From contig JABELC010000002.1 in NCBI GenBank assembly GCA_028455995.1, forward strand, positions 3,844,001 to 3,908,000: a stretch of 64,000 bases of DNA, written 5' to 3'. Of this stretch, positions 1 through 12,096 are shown piece after piece. The notes below the pieces were generated by a model. The model was given only the letters and a program-made list of their open reading frames with translations. It did no database searches and was not told the origin of the DNA. The position numbers and the translations under genes were made by a program. Source of the DNA: Scleromitrula shiraiana. Lineage: Eukaryota; Ascomycota; Leotiomycetes; Helotiales; Sclerotiniaceae. Position 1 is the first letter of the stretch. Every line of letters begins with the position of its first letter.

Positions 1-714
1 GAGATCAATGATTAACCTGAACTCATTGAGTGCAGTCCTCAGGTTATTGGCATCCATCTGAAGACCTAATTCGCTCATGTCTGGGCAGGGCTATCTGATT
101 AGGTAGACATCATCAAGACCTAAAGTGCACTGCTTCTCAATTGTGCTCTGCACGAAGTTGAAATTTTTTTTTGAAAGATTATTGACCGACGTTAATGTAT
201 CAATCAGGTCTGCCTAACCAAAGAATAGTTGAGCTGCTGCATAGTGGTGTTTGGCATTTTGCATGCACAGCCCTCCGTGGGGTTTCTGAGCTCAACAGCC
301 TATATCTTATCCTGCGAGATTTAGGTAGTATCCTGTTATTTACGTCGAATGGGGTGATATTTCGGGTAAATCGCTCATGTGATATAATCTAACTTCTTCA
401 GAAACAAATAAAAAGAATTATGCACAAAATGCAGCAGACTCTCAACTCTGGATGTGAGGCTGAACTCGTCAAGCCAGTGTTGAATTGGACAATTTGTCAT
501 CCCAGAATTGAGTGGAAGTCCGTTATATTTACTTATAACATTGTTGCTTGGGTATAATAAGTCTTTCCAACATTCAAACTCGCTTTCATCACTCAGACTT
601 ATATTGCCTTGCTAGTATTATAGACATCTATGCGGCATATAGTGTTACCATGATTTCTACTGGGGCTTCTACATCAAAACACGCTCAGATTCTTTCATCT
701 ATTTAAGATTCACC
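1..714. other. Gene-poor left edge
   Basis: No reading frame here looks like protein. The short ORF at 195-392 has no recognisable motif and no splice context. I see no RNA gene. It may be the eroded upstream flank of the HET pseudogene that follows. Confidence 0.5.
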
Positions 715-1257
715 ATGACTAGATTTGAACAAACTAGCATTTCTTTGAGACTAGCCGAGACCATAAGCGAAACCAACGCTTATTATACCAAGATCATAGA
801 CGATATTTTCGATGAGTCCGGAAAGCTCTGTCTCCCACCGTCGCCCCATGTCATTCTTGGTAGACTTCAACTTCACACTTTCAAACACCTTATACTTCAC
901 CATCCTGTACTAATTAGACCAGCAATTGTTCCTCTTATATGTAGAACAGTTACCACTGCTCAGTAAGCTTTCAAACACGCAGCCGAACAATTCGAGATGA
1001 AGGCTACGGAGGCTAAGAGGTGCCGTCTGAGTTGGGAGACCCCGCGGATGCGGGTAGAAGACGTCTCAGAAACTAAGGTCCACGAACTGGATCTTTTATA
1101 CGCGGCCTTCTTTGACAGATTATCCCATGTTCCGGTGATAGAGAATGTAGAGCTTTCTGATTTGCCACTCTCTCCCTCATTTCCTGCAAACGACGATATA
1201 TCTCTGGTGTCCTTTGAATATACAGATCTGGCGGCACCAAGGATACAATTCGTTTAG
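715..1257 (+). pseudogene. Decayed ORF just upstream of the HET remnant
   Basis: One frame is open from the ATG at 715 to the TAG at 1255, interrupted by a single TAA at 964-966. The translation is mixed and protein-like, for example LLYAAFFDRLSHVPVIENV near its end, but I recognise no family. It overlaps the start of the HET remnant, which uses another frame. It could be the eroded N-terminal part of the same HET gene after a frameshift, or a separate dead ORF. The sequence alone does not decide. Confidence 0.35.
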
Positions 1258-3440
1258 TGAAAATGGAGATGGTTTCTACAGATTTGAATTCGGAAATATA
1301 TTTGAGCATCAGAACTGTCAACTTCCTCGATGACGTTCAGTATGCTACATTATCCTATACTTGGGGCAACCCTCATGGTATTTTCTTGTCAGAAGCAGAC
1401 TGTAATAACGAGCCAAGCCAGGATATACCAATACTATGCAATGGTAAGGTTTCTAAAGCTGGTGAGAATCTATATCGTTTTCTGTGTCGATGGCGAGAAC
1501 TTCTTGCCTGATTTGAAAAGTCAATAGACCCCGCCACAGCCTGGTTACTGGAACAACGCATACCTCAAGAGGAGTTTTGGATTGATGCTATTTGCATAAA
1601 TTAAGAAAATGATGTGGAGAAGAGTTCTCAAGTTGCCATTATGGGTGAAATTTATAACCGCAGTCAAGAAACCTGGGTCTGGCTTGGAGAATACGATGCA
1701 TTTTTTAAGCCAGCAATGGAAATTTTTGAAAGCGTAGCAAATAAGTTTAAGAGCAAACATTTTTCCCAGTTCGAAACGAATAAATATATAGACAAAGAGG
1801 AGCTTTGTATAAAACTGGACTTGCCTGATTTCACCTCATGGAAGTGGTTTGCACTTTTCGCATTTTTCCAACGTCAATGGTTTCGGCGGACTTGGGTGAT
1901 CCAGGAAGTATCCCTTAGATCCCAAATTGAGGTCCTATGCGGATCAACTTTCGTTAACTGGTTCACTCTACAATTAACTTCTTCATTACTATCAACATAT
2001 GGTCTGCACAAACACATTGGCACCCTCGCCAATTTGGAGATGCGAACAGGTAATTTAGAATCCATAGATCGAGTAGGAAGGAATTTCATTTTAAGGTGGT
2101 CTGATCAATGCCAAACTAGACCAGTATTTTATTCTTGCTTGAATCCGGATCCAGCTACATCCTTTTTCACAAACAGAATTGAGGGCCTCGACATCTCTGA
2201 CCAGTTTGGTCCCGTTAATACACTTTTGCGGCTTTGGGAACTTAGACACCAAAATCTATGTTTTGATGCAGGAGACGAAGTCTTTGCTTGCGCATCTTTA
2301 GTTAACCAAGATATTTTCAGAACCATAAACACAGTTGCAGCACGACGGTAACTTGTTCCGGACTACGATAAGTCTGTTTCCTAGGTATATCAAGAAGCAG
2401 CATGGTTCACGCTTCTCACTCACGCTAGCTTGCATGTACTTTCTATGACTGGGCACACCACGCTTTATAACATATCTGATATTCCATCTCGGGCCCCCGA
2501 CCTGTCTCAACCATCATGGTCTGTTGGGCGTTGGGAATTGAAGATGCGCGAATCTCAGATAGGATGGTCTGCGGCTGGAAGTTCGCGCTGGGAGATACCG
2601 CCACAAAACACGCTATATGGACGCATTTGATGGTCAAAGTTGTCTTCATTAACAAAACAAGACATTTTCAACCTAAAAAGACCAAAGGAGATTATCATCG
2701 CCATCAGAGAACTCAGATCTATATAGAAATGATGAATTTCTCGCAAGAAATTGCAGGCAAATATATCGACAATAGTAATAGGCAAGATTTATTCGAGCTA
2801 CTTTGGAGAATTATCATATCCGACTTTGTAAATGGTGCATCGCCAGCTGCTCCACAACATGCCCTTGAACTCGAACGACTATACTTTAGGGTTGCAAAAT
2901 TGATATGACGGTCATTTCACAACCCTACTATGCTTGCGTGAAGTGGTATGAAGCAGAGATGAATATTTAGCTGATAACGTTAATGCTGTTGAATGGATGA
3001 GAATTCCAGAAGTCATGGAGAAAATGAAACAGAAGGGCTGGCTTCGTGGTGATTGGAGTGTTATACGTGATGCGGTCAATAATGAAACTAACGAAACCAA
3101 GGATTTTATGAGTCAAGTGATTAATATCATAGATAATTGCACTAGCGAGACCGAGGAACTTAAGGATACCAAAGAGACTAAAGAATTTGAGGGGCGTGTG
3201 ATGGGGACCATGAACTACCGCGAGTTATTCCTTACTAACTCGAATTACTAAGGCTCTGGTATTCTAAATGCAGAGATTGGCGACTCGATTGTTCCCATGG
3301 CTGGAAGTCCCGTTCCATATATCATCCGACCACGAGACGATGGAAAATATAGACTTGTAGGGCAGGCATATGTTCATGGAATTATGTTTGGGGAGAAGAT
3401 AGATCCTACTAATGAATGGGAATCAATTTTGTTAGAATAG
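1218..3440 (+). pseudogene. HET-domain (heterokaryon incompatibility) protein, inactivated
   Basis: HET proteins trigger cell death when genetically different fungal individuals fuse. The HET signature is clear here. YATLSYTWGNP lies near 1340. WIDAICIN lies near 1570-1601, followed by QVAIMGEIYNRS and the V.WLGE block. FQRQWFRRTWVIQEV follows near 1870, LVPDYDKSV near 2352, and a C-terminal YRLVGQAYVHGIMFGE near 3350-3390. Most of it reads in one frame but is broken by stops at 1509 (TGA), 1602 (TAA, where CINQ is expected, so CAA to TAA), 2349 (TAA), 2382 (TAG, probably from CAG), 2628 (TGA) and 3249 (TAA). Part of 2516-2908 continues in another frame, so at least two frameshifts also exist. 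Several stops are simple C-to-T changes, as expected of RIP or cytosine deamination. The true start is not visible. Confidence 0.85.
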
Positions 3441-3741
3441 AATATAGCTTTATGGAGTGGTAGCTATTCTTAGGGGTGGTTTTTTAGTACTGTAGATACT
3501 TCAGGTAGAGACGGACATTCGTTGAATGATATACAAGTTTCCCAAAGAAGGGTCCTGTCTTGGAATATCTTTTCTTATTAAACATATTTATTATTGAACT
3601 CTCAATCTTCATGGACGCATACTGTCCATAAACATGAATATCGGATTTCTCCGTGATAGTCCTTAACCATAAGAACCCATATCAACATCCCACCATCAAC
3701 TTCAAGAATTCCAATAATACTTAATTTCACTCACAACCAGG

Positions 3742-4780
3742 TCCCCATCCCCAACCCCGAGAACCGTCCTAATAGCCGGTTGCAGCGACGGCGGCATCGG
3801 ATCAGCACTGGCTGCACAATTCCAATCCAAGGGGTACTACGTCTTCGCCACTGCACGTCAAAAATGCAGCATGAGGGCACTCGCCCACCTCCCCAACATC
3901 ACCCTCCTTACCCTCGACGTAACGTAGCCACTTTAAATACAAGCCGCCGTCTGAGCCGTGAAAGCTCAAACGGAAGGTTTGGGTTTATATATCTTAATCA
4001 ACAATGGAGGACGAAATCACTTTTGTCCTATTCTAGATATTGATATTGAGGAGAGTAAAGGCATTTATGAAACGAATGTTTGGGGTCCGATTGCCGTTAT
4101 TCAGGCTTTTAAAGGGATGGCTTTGGAGAGGAGGGGTACAATTGTTAGTGTGGTGAGTATCACGGGTCATATTACTGTTCCTGATATGTGAGTGAGAAGT
4201 GAAATGGCTTTTAGAATCTTCACCTTTCGTCTTCCCCTCTCTCCTGAATTTCCGTTTGTTATTGTACATAAATTATATCATAACCAACCAAGCTTGGAAA
4301 TTATAACAGGACTCTACGCAGCATCGGAAGCATCCCTCGAGATAATAACCGAGCATCTACGACTAGAACTCGAACCGTTCGGCGTAACCGTCCTAAGTAT
4401 CGTAACCGGAGCTGTTAAATCCCAAGGCCAGACTTACTTTTCCGATTGGAAATTACCCTCCGGATTCAATCTATGCGCCGATTGGAGAATTGATCGCAGA
4501 TAGAGTGAGAGGAGGTGATGGACATCCAAGGGAGGATACACATGTTTTTGCTGAATGTGTTGTATATGATATCTTGAGGGGAATTAGTGGGAAGGTTTGG
4601 AGGGGTAAAGGGGCGGGTGCGATGAAGTATATGACGAATTTGATTCCACAGAAAACACTGGTTTGTGAAGGGGTTCCCTTTTTCGCCCTTTGGCGCTTTG
4701 CGTTGATTATTATTGTTACTGATTTTGGACAGGATAATATGACTGCTAAAGATACTGGGCTTGATCAGTTGGGGCATTAG
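3742..4780 (+). pseudogene. Short-chain dehydrogenase/reductase, 1-acyl-DHAP reductase type, inactivated
   Basis: The Rossmann start TVLIAGCSDGGIGSALAAQF (about 3757-3815) and VFATAR are typical of the NADPH-dependent 1-acyldihydroxyacetone-phosphate reductase (AYR1) branch of SDRs, which act in lipid precursor synthesis. LINNGG replaces the usual NNAG. YETNVWGPIAVIQAF and IVSVVSITG (catalytic Ser) follow. A likely intron runs from the GTGAGT near 4189 to the ACAG before 4311, and exon 2 begins GLYAASEASLEIITEHL. Stops at 3925 (TAG), 3934 (TAA) and 3952 (TGA) break the first part in frame. A one-base frameshift near 4456-4467 separates KLPSG from IYAPIGELIADRVRGGD. The active-site YxxxK reads Y-A-A-S-E, so the catalytic Lys is now Glu. 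No start ATG remains. A second intron near 4650-4730 is possible. Confidence 0.8.
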
Positions 4781-6289
4781 CGTGGCATTGACTCGTTTTT
4801 TGCATACAATGTAGTCGATTTTCACTCATACATAGAGTTCAGTTCTGTTAGCGGAACTACTAAAAAACGTGGTTTGCTACTAATTGACGAAATGGACGTC
4901 CAAAATTCGATTAGTTCTTTAGGAGCTAAGATTTTATTTTGTTTTGAGATGACGCGGCTTTTTGGTGTTTTTTGAGGATGACTCTAGCTTGTTTTTTTCT
5001 TTCTCTCAAATGTACTCGAGTATACGACAACTTTTGGTGAAGGTTTTGTAAGTACCAATCTAAATTTACCGTAGTCTACCTATCTAGATTCCCTCGAGAA
5101 ATCAAGAGGATGAACTATAGTTTGGCGACGTGGAATAGGTATATGCGCAGATACTGTAGCTGTCGTTAATGTTGCTGCTGATGTTACCGTTACACAATCC
5201 ATCATCCCATCATCATCAAAGCCAAGCCGACTGGCAAATTCCTGGCAACGACATTCAAGTGCCAGGTGTCAGCCAGTACCTGCCAAGTTTCCCAGCACCC
5301 GACCATCAAACTGCCAAAAATAAAAATATCAATATAAAATTTTCCCGGTTCCCAAGAAGCTTGGAGCACATAGTAATCTACTCTCTCAATGATGTTCTAG
5401 CCTTTTTCCTATTCGAAGAATAGGGTTTTGAGATGAAACTGGAGATCTTCGAATTAGTGGAGTAGACCCAAGGAAAATATTCGTCATTGGATTGAGGATT
5501 GACCTTGTTGGTAGACCCATCCCATTCTATGGCTTATGCGTGCGCGAAGCTGCGTGGGCTACGTGGGTCGTAACAACATTTGTTTTGGTGAGTAGGTGTT
5601 GGAGTTTCAATAATTCGCTGCACATATATATCTATAGGTAACTGGTAGGTTCTTCATGAGATTGATATTATTCATACTTCTTACCTTTTCTCTTTTGGTT
5701 CATTCGTCCATTGGAGGTCACATCATTCCAGTACTAACCGTTGTATTTATTGGGAAAGATCTCTCAGCACAAAACCTTTTCCTTCTTCTCGTTCATATCT
5801 CACGATATCTATTGGATCGTCAAAATAGATACTCTCTTAGTCTAGTATAGTATCAACGGACCGAAGAGAGCTAATAGCCCCAAAATAAAATAGCTCTTGC
5901 AAATCAGCCCGGTTTTCAACTGGAGTTTGTTTAATTATAACTTTTCCTATTTTTGGTGTCGTTCGTCACTGGTTGGTGAAGTAAGCACTTGAGATAAGTT
6001 AGATAAGAAGGCAGGTACGGACAGGGTAAATACGAGTTACATTTTGCCCATTCTGGAGCCATCACAGTTACAATCCAGGTGAAAGACGGAGCAGAAGTCT
6101 AATTCTACACCACCGCTGTTGGAATATTGGAAACCACCCAAGGCTGTGAGTTATTTAAAAAAGGAGAGTGATACTTTTGGGAAAGAAAAGGAAGAGAAAA
6201 AAGAATATCCATATTCAACCATCACGCTCGTTTCATCTGATTATAAAGAAGAGGAAAGAGGAGCAGAAGGGAAAGAAAAAGAGAAAATC
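4781..6289. other. Intergenic stretch and GH16 upstream region
   Basis: I see no supported gene. The short ORFs at 5169-5423 and 5656-5850 have no family motif. The last 150 bases are purine-rich (AGAAGAAAGG-like runs) and lead into the GH16 start, so they are probably its 5' leader. Confidence 0.5.
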
Positions 6290-7843
6290 ATGTCGACATT
6301 CGCAACAGCAGGACAAATTCGAGAGGATTCCGGGATTCAAAATTACCTTGACGTTCCGCCTCCGAAATATGAACTCGATAGACAGGATACATTGGCGCAT
6401 CCGTGGTGGGATGTGAGGGCATGGAGTAAGAAAAATTTATTGCTTGTGGGGGCGGGGCTATTGGCTGTGGTTATTATTCTGGCAGTTGTTATTGGGGTGG
6501 AGGTTAGCAAGAAGAATGCTTATCCGAGTTACACACAGTTGAACTATACGTTGAAGGATTCTTGTGAGTGATTTTCTTTCTTCTCTGCAAAAGACTTTTG
6601 ATTTTCGGTTGGCGATTAGTTGTCTGGGGAAGGATTCGTTGGTAGAGAAACGATTGCGCGGATAGATTGGGATGGTAATTGTGGCATATGGAATGTTGAA
6701 ATTCTAGACGGATTCTGAGATCCACGATACGAATCCTCATTATGATAGTCCCATGATGATACCTCAATGGATGAAGCGCCGATGTTTGGTCTGGAGATAA
6801 CGCATTTGAATTTCTACTAACATTCTCCTAGATTCAGGAACTGATTTCTTCGATAACTTTGACTACTTTAACACATACGATCCATCATCCGGATTTGTCC
6901 ACTACGTTGATTCATCATATGCATCACAATACAACCTCACCTACGCAACAAACAGTACCGCAGTCATGAAAGTCGACACATCCGTCACAGCCGACAGCAA
7001 TCCAAATGCATCCACGGGACGTTTCTCCGTTCGAATCACATCCAAAACGCAATATACAGATGGACTTTTCATATTCGATGTCAAACATACACCAATTGGA
7101 TGCGCAACATGGCCAGCACTCTGGCTCAGTGATCCCAACAATTGGCCCACGAATGGAGAAATCGACATCATGGAAGCAGTTAATGTAGTTGGCTCAACTA
7201 AAAATCAAATGACATTGCATACATCATCTGGTTGCAGCATGGGCGTAAAACGCAAAGAAACAGGTTCATCTATCCAATCTTCCTGCGTAAACACCACCAA
7301 CTCCAATGCTGGGTGCGGTGTATATGGATCCAAGGGCTCATTTGGTGAAGATTTCAATTCGGCTGGCGGTGGAATTATGGCGATGGAATTAAGAAGCGCG
7401 GGAATTAGGATGTGGCAGTTTGGTAGAGATGAGATTCCAGATGATATCACATCGGGAAATCCGGATCCTTCGGTTTGGAGTGAGGCGACAGCGGATTTCC
7501 CGAATACTGATTGTGATATTGGAAGTCATTTCAAAAATCAGAGTATTATTGCTAATATTGATTTGTGTGGGAGTTGGGCTGGGAGTACCAGCGTTTATAG
7601 TGAAAATTGTAAGTGTTTCCCTCTTTATTTTTTGGGGGGAGGGGGAAGGGGTAGTGAAGGGAAAGGATCGGTTGGAAACACAGAGAAAGGAAAGGAAATG
7701 AAGATATCGATCTTATACGGTTACTAATGTATTGGAATTGCATAGGTCCGGGAACTTGTACGGATTATGTTGCTAATAACGCGACGGCTTTCACGAATGC
7801 CTATTGGGAATTTGGCGAGTTTCAAATTTACCAGGCTTCATGA
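6290..7843 (+). CDS. GH16 endo-1,3(4)-beta-glucanase with N-terminal membrane anchor
   Basis: Exons 6290-6563, 6832-7608 and 7746-7843 give 382 residues. Both introns have good donors (GTGAGT, GTAAGT) and branch sites (CTAAC, CTAAT), and the phases join cleanly. The start is the ATG after the purine-rich leader; the longer upstream frame has no ATG. Residues 1-48 are a short cytosolic tail, and about 49-71 (LLLVGAGLLAVVIILAVVIG) form one membrane helix with flanking Lys, so this is a type II protein with its enzyme domain outside. The GH16 catalytic motif GEIDIMEAV is intact: Glu201 as nucleophile, Asp203, Glu206 as acid/base. CATWPALWL and many Cys residues are typical of fungal members. Family knowledge: it hydrolyses beta-1,3/1,4 or 1,3/1,6 glucans in cell-wall turnover. 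The exact linkage preference is not visible. Confidence 0.9.
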
Positions 7844-8454
7844 AGAGAGAGGGAGATGTTGGATATGAATTTAATGTGTTAGGATGGTATTTGGGTTTAT
7901 TTGTATCATGAGTGGTGTTTTGCAGTATGATATGGATGGAAGAGAAAGAGAATCAGGACGGCAAATAGTAGCTGGTGGCTGGAGTGTAGGGAAGAAGAAT
8001 AACATCATGATGGACTTCATGGCTTCCAAGATTGATTTGGGTTGGATTGGATTGGATGTAGAAAGGCGTTTGGGAATCGATACATCATCAGCCACGAGGT
8101 GGTGTACACTAGTTGGAATAGGTACGTTGACAATTGGGATAGTACAAGTCCTTAAAATTGAACATAAAATAATGAATATACATTCAAAAAGAGAGAAACA
8201 TATGAACATTATCATGAAATTCAATATTGTACAATGTGATTCGGAATTACATATATTCCACGTTCAAGGAATTTTCAAACAGCACTGCACTACCAACCAC
8301 CCACAGCCACCAAGGCCAAATCTCAGCCTCAGCCTCGCCAAAAAATTTCATGAACTTCAACTCACTCAATCCAAATTGATATCGATATCCACCCTTCATA
8401 GCATTCCCACTTGCAGGCACCACACAACAATACGATCGGATAAGCCACGATACT
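7844..8454. other. Intergenic region between GH16 and TIM22
   Basis: No gene is supported. Frames open across 7871-8474 on both strands lack ATG starts, motifs or splice sites, and probably represent GH16 3' UTR and TIM22 promoter/5' UTR. Confidence 0.5.
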
Positions 8455-9208
8455 ATGAACGGACCGGCTTTTAATATGCCGGGGAGGGATGGCGGTGCGG
8501 GGGAGATGGTTGATCCGTCTACAGCGGCGGCTGTGAAGAATGTAAGTGCTGTTTGATAACGGAGGGAACGGTTTGGGTATGAGGGCTTAGTAGAGCTATA
8601 TCTTGGAACAAATGCTTGATGGGCAATTACATTATATTGCATTGCATAAGATATCAATTACTAGGTTGTTTGGATTTACTATTACGATGCTAATCAATCA
8701 ATTTTTCTATAGATGCAAATGCTAATGGAATCTTGTCCTGGCAAAACTGTCGTCTCAGGTGTAATGGGATTTGCCCTCGGCGGAGCCTTCGGTCTCTTCA
8801 TGGCTTCTGTACGTAGTTTCCCTTTCCCTCCCCTCATCTCTTATTCACTAACCCTCCCTCCCATAGATGCAATACGACACCCCCCTCCACACAACCTCCA
8901 CCTCCCAACAAATCACCTCCCTTCCCCTACGCCAACAACTCCGCGCCGGCCTCAAAGACATGGGATCGCGCTCCTTCAGCTCGGCCAAAAACTTCGGAAA
9001 AGTCGGAGCCATCTTCGCAGGTACGGAATGCTGCATTGAGGGGTTTAGAGCAAAGAATGATCTCAAGAATGGTGTTATGGCGGGGTGTATTACGGGGGGT
9101 GTACTGGCTGCACAGGCGGGCCCTCAGGCTGCTGCTGTGGGGTGCGCCGGGTTTGCGGCGTTTAGTGCGGCTATTGATTGGTATATGAGGAGGCCGGGGG
9201 AGGATTAG
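8455..9208 (+). CDS. TIM22: Mitochondrial import inner membrane translocase subunit TIM22
   Basis: Exons 8455-8541, 8713-8808 and 8867-9208 give 174 residues, and all junctions are in phase 0. The second intron is only 58 bp, with CACTAACC before its acceptor. The protein matches the Tim17/Tim22/Tim23 fold. [19 protein letters not shown] and FGLFMAS are followed by [42 protein letters not shown] and a C-terminal [19 protein letters not shown]. These are Tim22 signatures, with four hydrophobic Gly-rich helices. Known role: the channel of the TIM22 complex, which inserts carrier proteins into the inner mitochondrial membrane. The start at 8455 gives a Gly-rich, negatively charged N-terminus usual for fungal homologs. 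A longer first exon is possible but I see no better start. Confidence 0.92.
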
Positions 9209-10418
9209 ATGGGAATGGGGATGGGAAATGAAGAGGAGAGGAGATGGAGTGGGGATAGGTTGTGTGATATGATTACGATTACCAATAGTTGGCTACTTGT
9301 AGCAGTTTTTTGGGTTGGGCTGGCGTTATGGATTAAAATAAAGCTGGATTTCAATATCAGTATGGCTTGGGCTATATATGTACATACCTTTACGTTTTTA
9401 ATGTATCAGTATTGTATTAGGGGGATTCGAGGGATTTGAACGATTGACGGACTAATTTCACTCCTCTTAGATTTCGAGACCTGTTTTTTTTTCTTAGAGT
9501 GTTGTGTGATGTGAATTGGGATTGGAGATTGATGAAGTTGGGAGTCATATTTCGTCTTAATTATAGACTTGGTGATGTCATATGTTGAATGGTAAAGCAT
9601 AAGGAGTGAAATGTGCAAAACCCGATATTGGTGTGGTACCACTTCATTACATGTAGAAAGGTTCTCATTATTATACAGATTCTACAAGTGTAGATAGTCT
9701 CAAAGTTTTGGTCCTGGGTTCACTTATTCTGCTTTACTAGCTTGTAACAAGAACAGTGCAAGCGTTATTATTTTTGTGGTACTAAGGAGAAAACCATGGG
9801 ATTCAATGGATTACGTTGCTTTGGATTTGAAGGATAGTAAGATTAATTTTTTGGGTGCATTGTGGTCGCCTCAAGTATAATTTCCTGAGCATCTCATTCA
9901 TTTATTTCCTTGGATCGTTGATTTGATTGCATCGTCGATGTCTTGTTCTTCTGGCGTTCGGAGTGCCAATGTTGCTGGTCACAAGGCTGATCGGCGATTT
10001 GTAGTTCATGCCACATGTAGGCGGACGGTAATGATTTTCCGGGATTGAGGGCGTCTCAGTGTGCAATCCTCGCCATGCGTAAGATATGGAACATAGGGTC
10101 GGCCGCTCAGGTTGACTGGAATGTGGAAATTCTCCTGACCTCCATTATTTCTTTACCGAGTCTTCTGGCCTGTTAGAGATATGCAATTGTTCATAATCAC
10201 AGCCAAAACTTTAGATAATGTGCGTAATATTTGACTCGAAAAATACATATCTGTAGCAGGTGAGACTTTTGGGCTGAGACTACCACCAGCCTTGACCGAC
10301 AACGATAGTCCTGGTTGAAGTGCGTCTTTCTGATCGAAGGACTATTAAAAGATCATCTTGTTCCCATTGGAAGTAGGATTATCTATATCAGTAACTTTGA
10401 AGATTTGCTTTGATCATC
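9209..10418. other. Intergenic region, no gene seen
   Basis: I find no coding pattern. It holds the TIM22 3' flank and, from about 10200, the probable promoter of the secreted-protein gene. The short ORFs have no motifs. Confidence 0.5.
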
Positions 10419-12096
10419 ATGTCAAAATTTTCTACCTTTGTATTGCTTTTTAGCACATTCCTTTCTGTTTCTTACGGGCAGATGATAACATCTGCTCCAA
10501 ATCCACTCGTTAACACCATTTGTACTACATCAAGTATCAGCATAGCTTGCGGAAGTCAGTATTCTTTCCCTCAACCTCTCCATTTTTAAATCTAACATCC
10601 ATGATAGATAATGCATGTCAAAGTGCATGGGCATCACAATGGACTGCTGATCCATCCTACGTCAGTTTGTTTTGTGCTTCTTTTACAAGGCCTCGTCTAT
10701 TTCCCTTCATATACGATAACAGCGGACCTGCAACACAATGCGCACAGGGCATCCCGATCGTAGGTGTTCAAGCCTCCCTGTCATCGGTCTGTTCATGCTA
10801 TGCTAGACCTAATGGGCCTACAAATGCATTCGTCACCAACTGTTTGACAAATACATGTCCATCACCGGAAACGATTACAAAGACGAAAGATGCTTCGACG
10901 GTGACGGTTCCAAGCGTTATCACTGTGGGAACGACGGCGACACTAAAACCTGAAGTTATCACTATTACATCTGTTGTAACATTAGTTGTTGATCCACCAC
11001 CTCCTAGAGTCATCACCATCACGGCGTCTACAACCTGCAAGAAATCCATCACCACCTCAATCTCCACCTCTGTCATGACTATACATTTTGATCCCCCTCC
11101 TCCTAGCACAGTCACCGTAACAGATACTGTACCAGAATCTTGTTTCCCATTCACCACAACTATATATGCCGATATCTTTCACGAACCAACTTGCACCAGT
11201 ACCTACATCCTCAACTCCGACTACCCCACATCTGTCGTCATTACCGAAACCACCACCGAAACCGCCCTCGCTACTTGTCCCCCAATACCCGAACCTCCGG
11301 TCTTGAATCCCCAAGGTTCAGTGTGTCCTACAAGTATCATTACTATGATCATCGATCCTATGCCATTTACTTATACTACAACCGAGACTGAGACGCAGAC
11401 AGTAGAGGGTTGCTTTACTAGGACTTTAGTGGGCGCATTTCTTACACCGACACCAACTGTCGTAAGTGAGACTTTCGAGCTCTCCAGTTTAATAGCTCAA
11501 CCACCACGTACTACTGTCGCTCTATCGGATAATTCATCCTCATGTGTAGTGACGACTGTCAGTCCACCTAATTGTGGTTGTAAGTTTTGATCCTTTCTTT
11601 TCTTTCCTTTCTGTCTCTGTTTATATCAAATAAACAATACTGTAAACAATTCATCTATATACTCAACTAACACGTCCACCCATGAACAGCCGATCTCTGC
11701 AACCAGGGATTCTCAAGTTACTGGTAAGCCCCCTTCTCTTTCCCAACCATCCAAACCCAAATCTAACAAATCATCAGGTCCGAAGTCCCCGCTTCCCTAA
11801 CTTCAATCTGCTCCATCTGGACAAACCCCAACCCCAAAATTCCCAAACCAAGCATCTACCCCAATCTCGAAGGAGGTGGTCTAGCCGCTCGTGTGTGCCC
11901 CGCCTCTCCCAATCGTGAATCATCTCTCTCAAGCCTCTGTTCTTGTTTTGCGGGCCCGGGTGTAAGTGGACCCGGGGTAAAGACGGATTGTTTTACTCCT
12001 AGTGAGAGTGGAATTTTGATTGATGAGGGAGGGTTGACGGCTGTGGAGACTGGGGTTGGAGGTGTTAGGAGGAGGAGGTGGGGTGGGGTTTGGTAG
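10419..12096 (+). CDS. Secreted Thr-rich protein with two related Cys-rich domains
   Basis: Exons 10419-10554, 10608-11579, 11690-11723 and 11778-12096 give 486 residues. All four exons join in frame and introns are 53-110 bp. Residues 1-20 (MSKFSTFVLLFSTFLSVSYG) are a signal peptide. Domain 1 contains CQSAWASQW, FCASF and SLSSVCSCYA. A central region of roughly 220 residues is dominated by Thr/Ser/Val/Pro, with three VDPPPPR/FDPPPPS/IDPMPF modules each followed by alternating T-V/T-I runs. Domain 2 repeats the pattern: CNQGFSSYWSEVPASLTSIC, then SLSSLCSCFAGPG. The likely role is an O-glycosylated surface or wall protein. No GPI signal is evident, because the C-terminus ends Arg-rich (RRRRWGGVW). 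The family is not recognised by name. The donor of intron 1 is GTCAGT, weaker than usual. Confidence 0.75.

Noticed and set aside
5169..5423. 84-codon plus-strand ORF
   Set aside because: Not an ATG start, low-complexity beginning and no motif; probably chance.
7884..8474. 196-codon open frame between GH16 and TIM22
   Set aside because: It has no ATG at its start and no family motif, and overlaps the TIM22 start in another frame.
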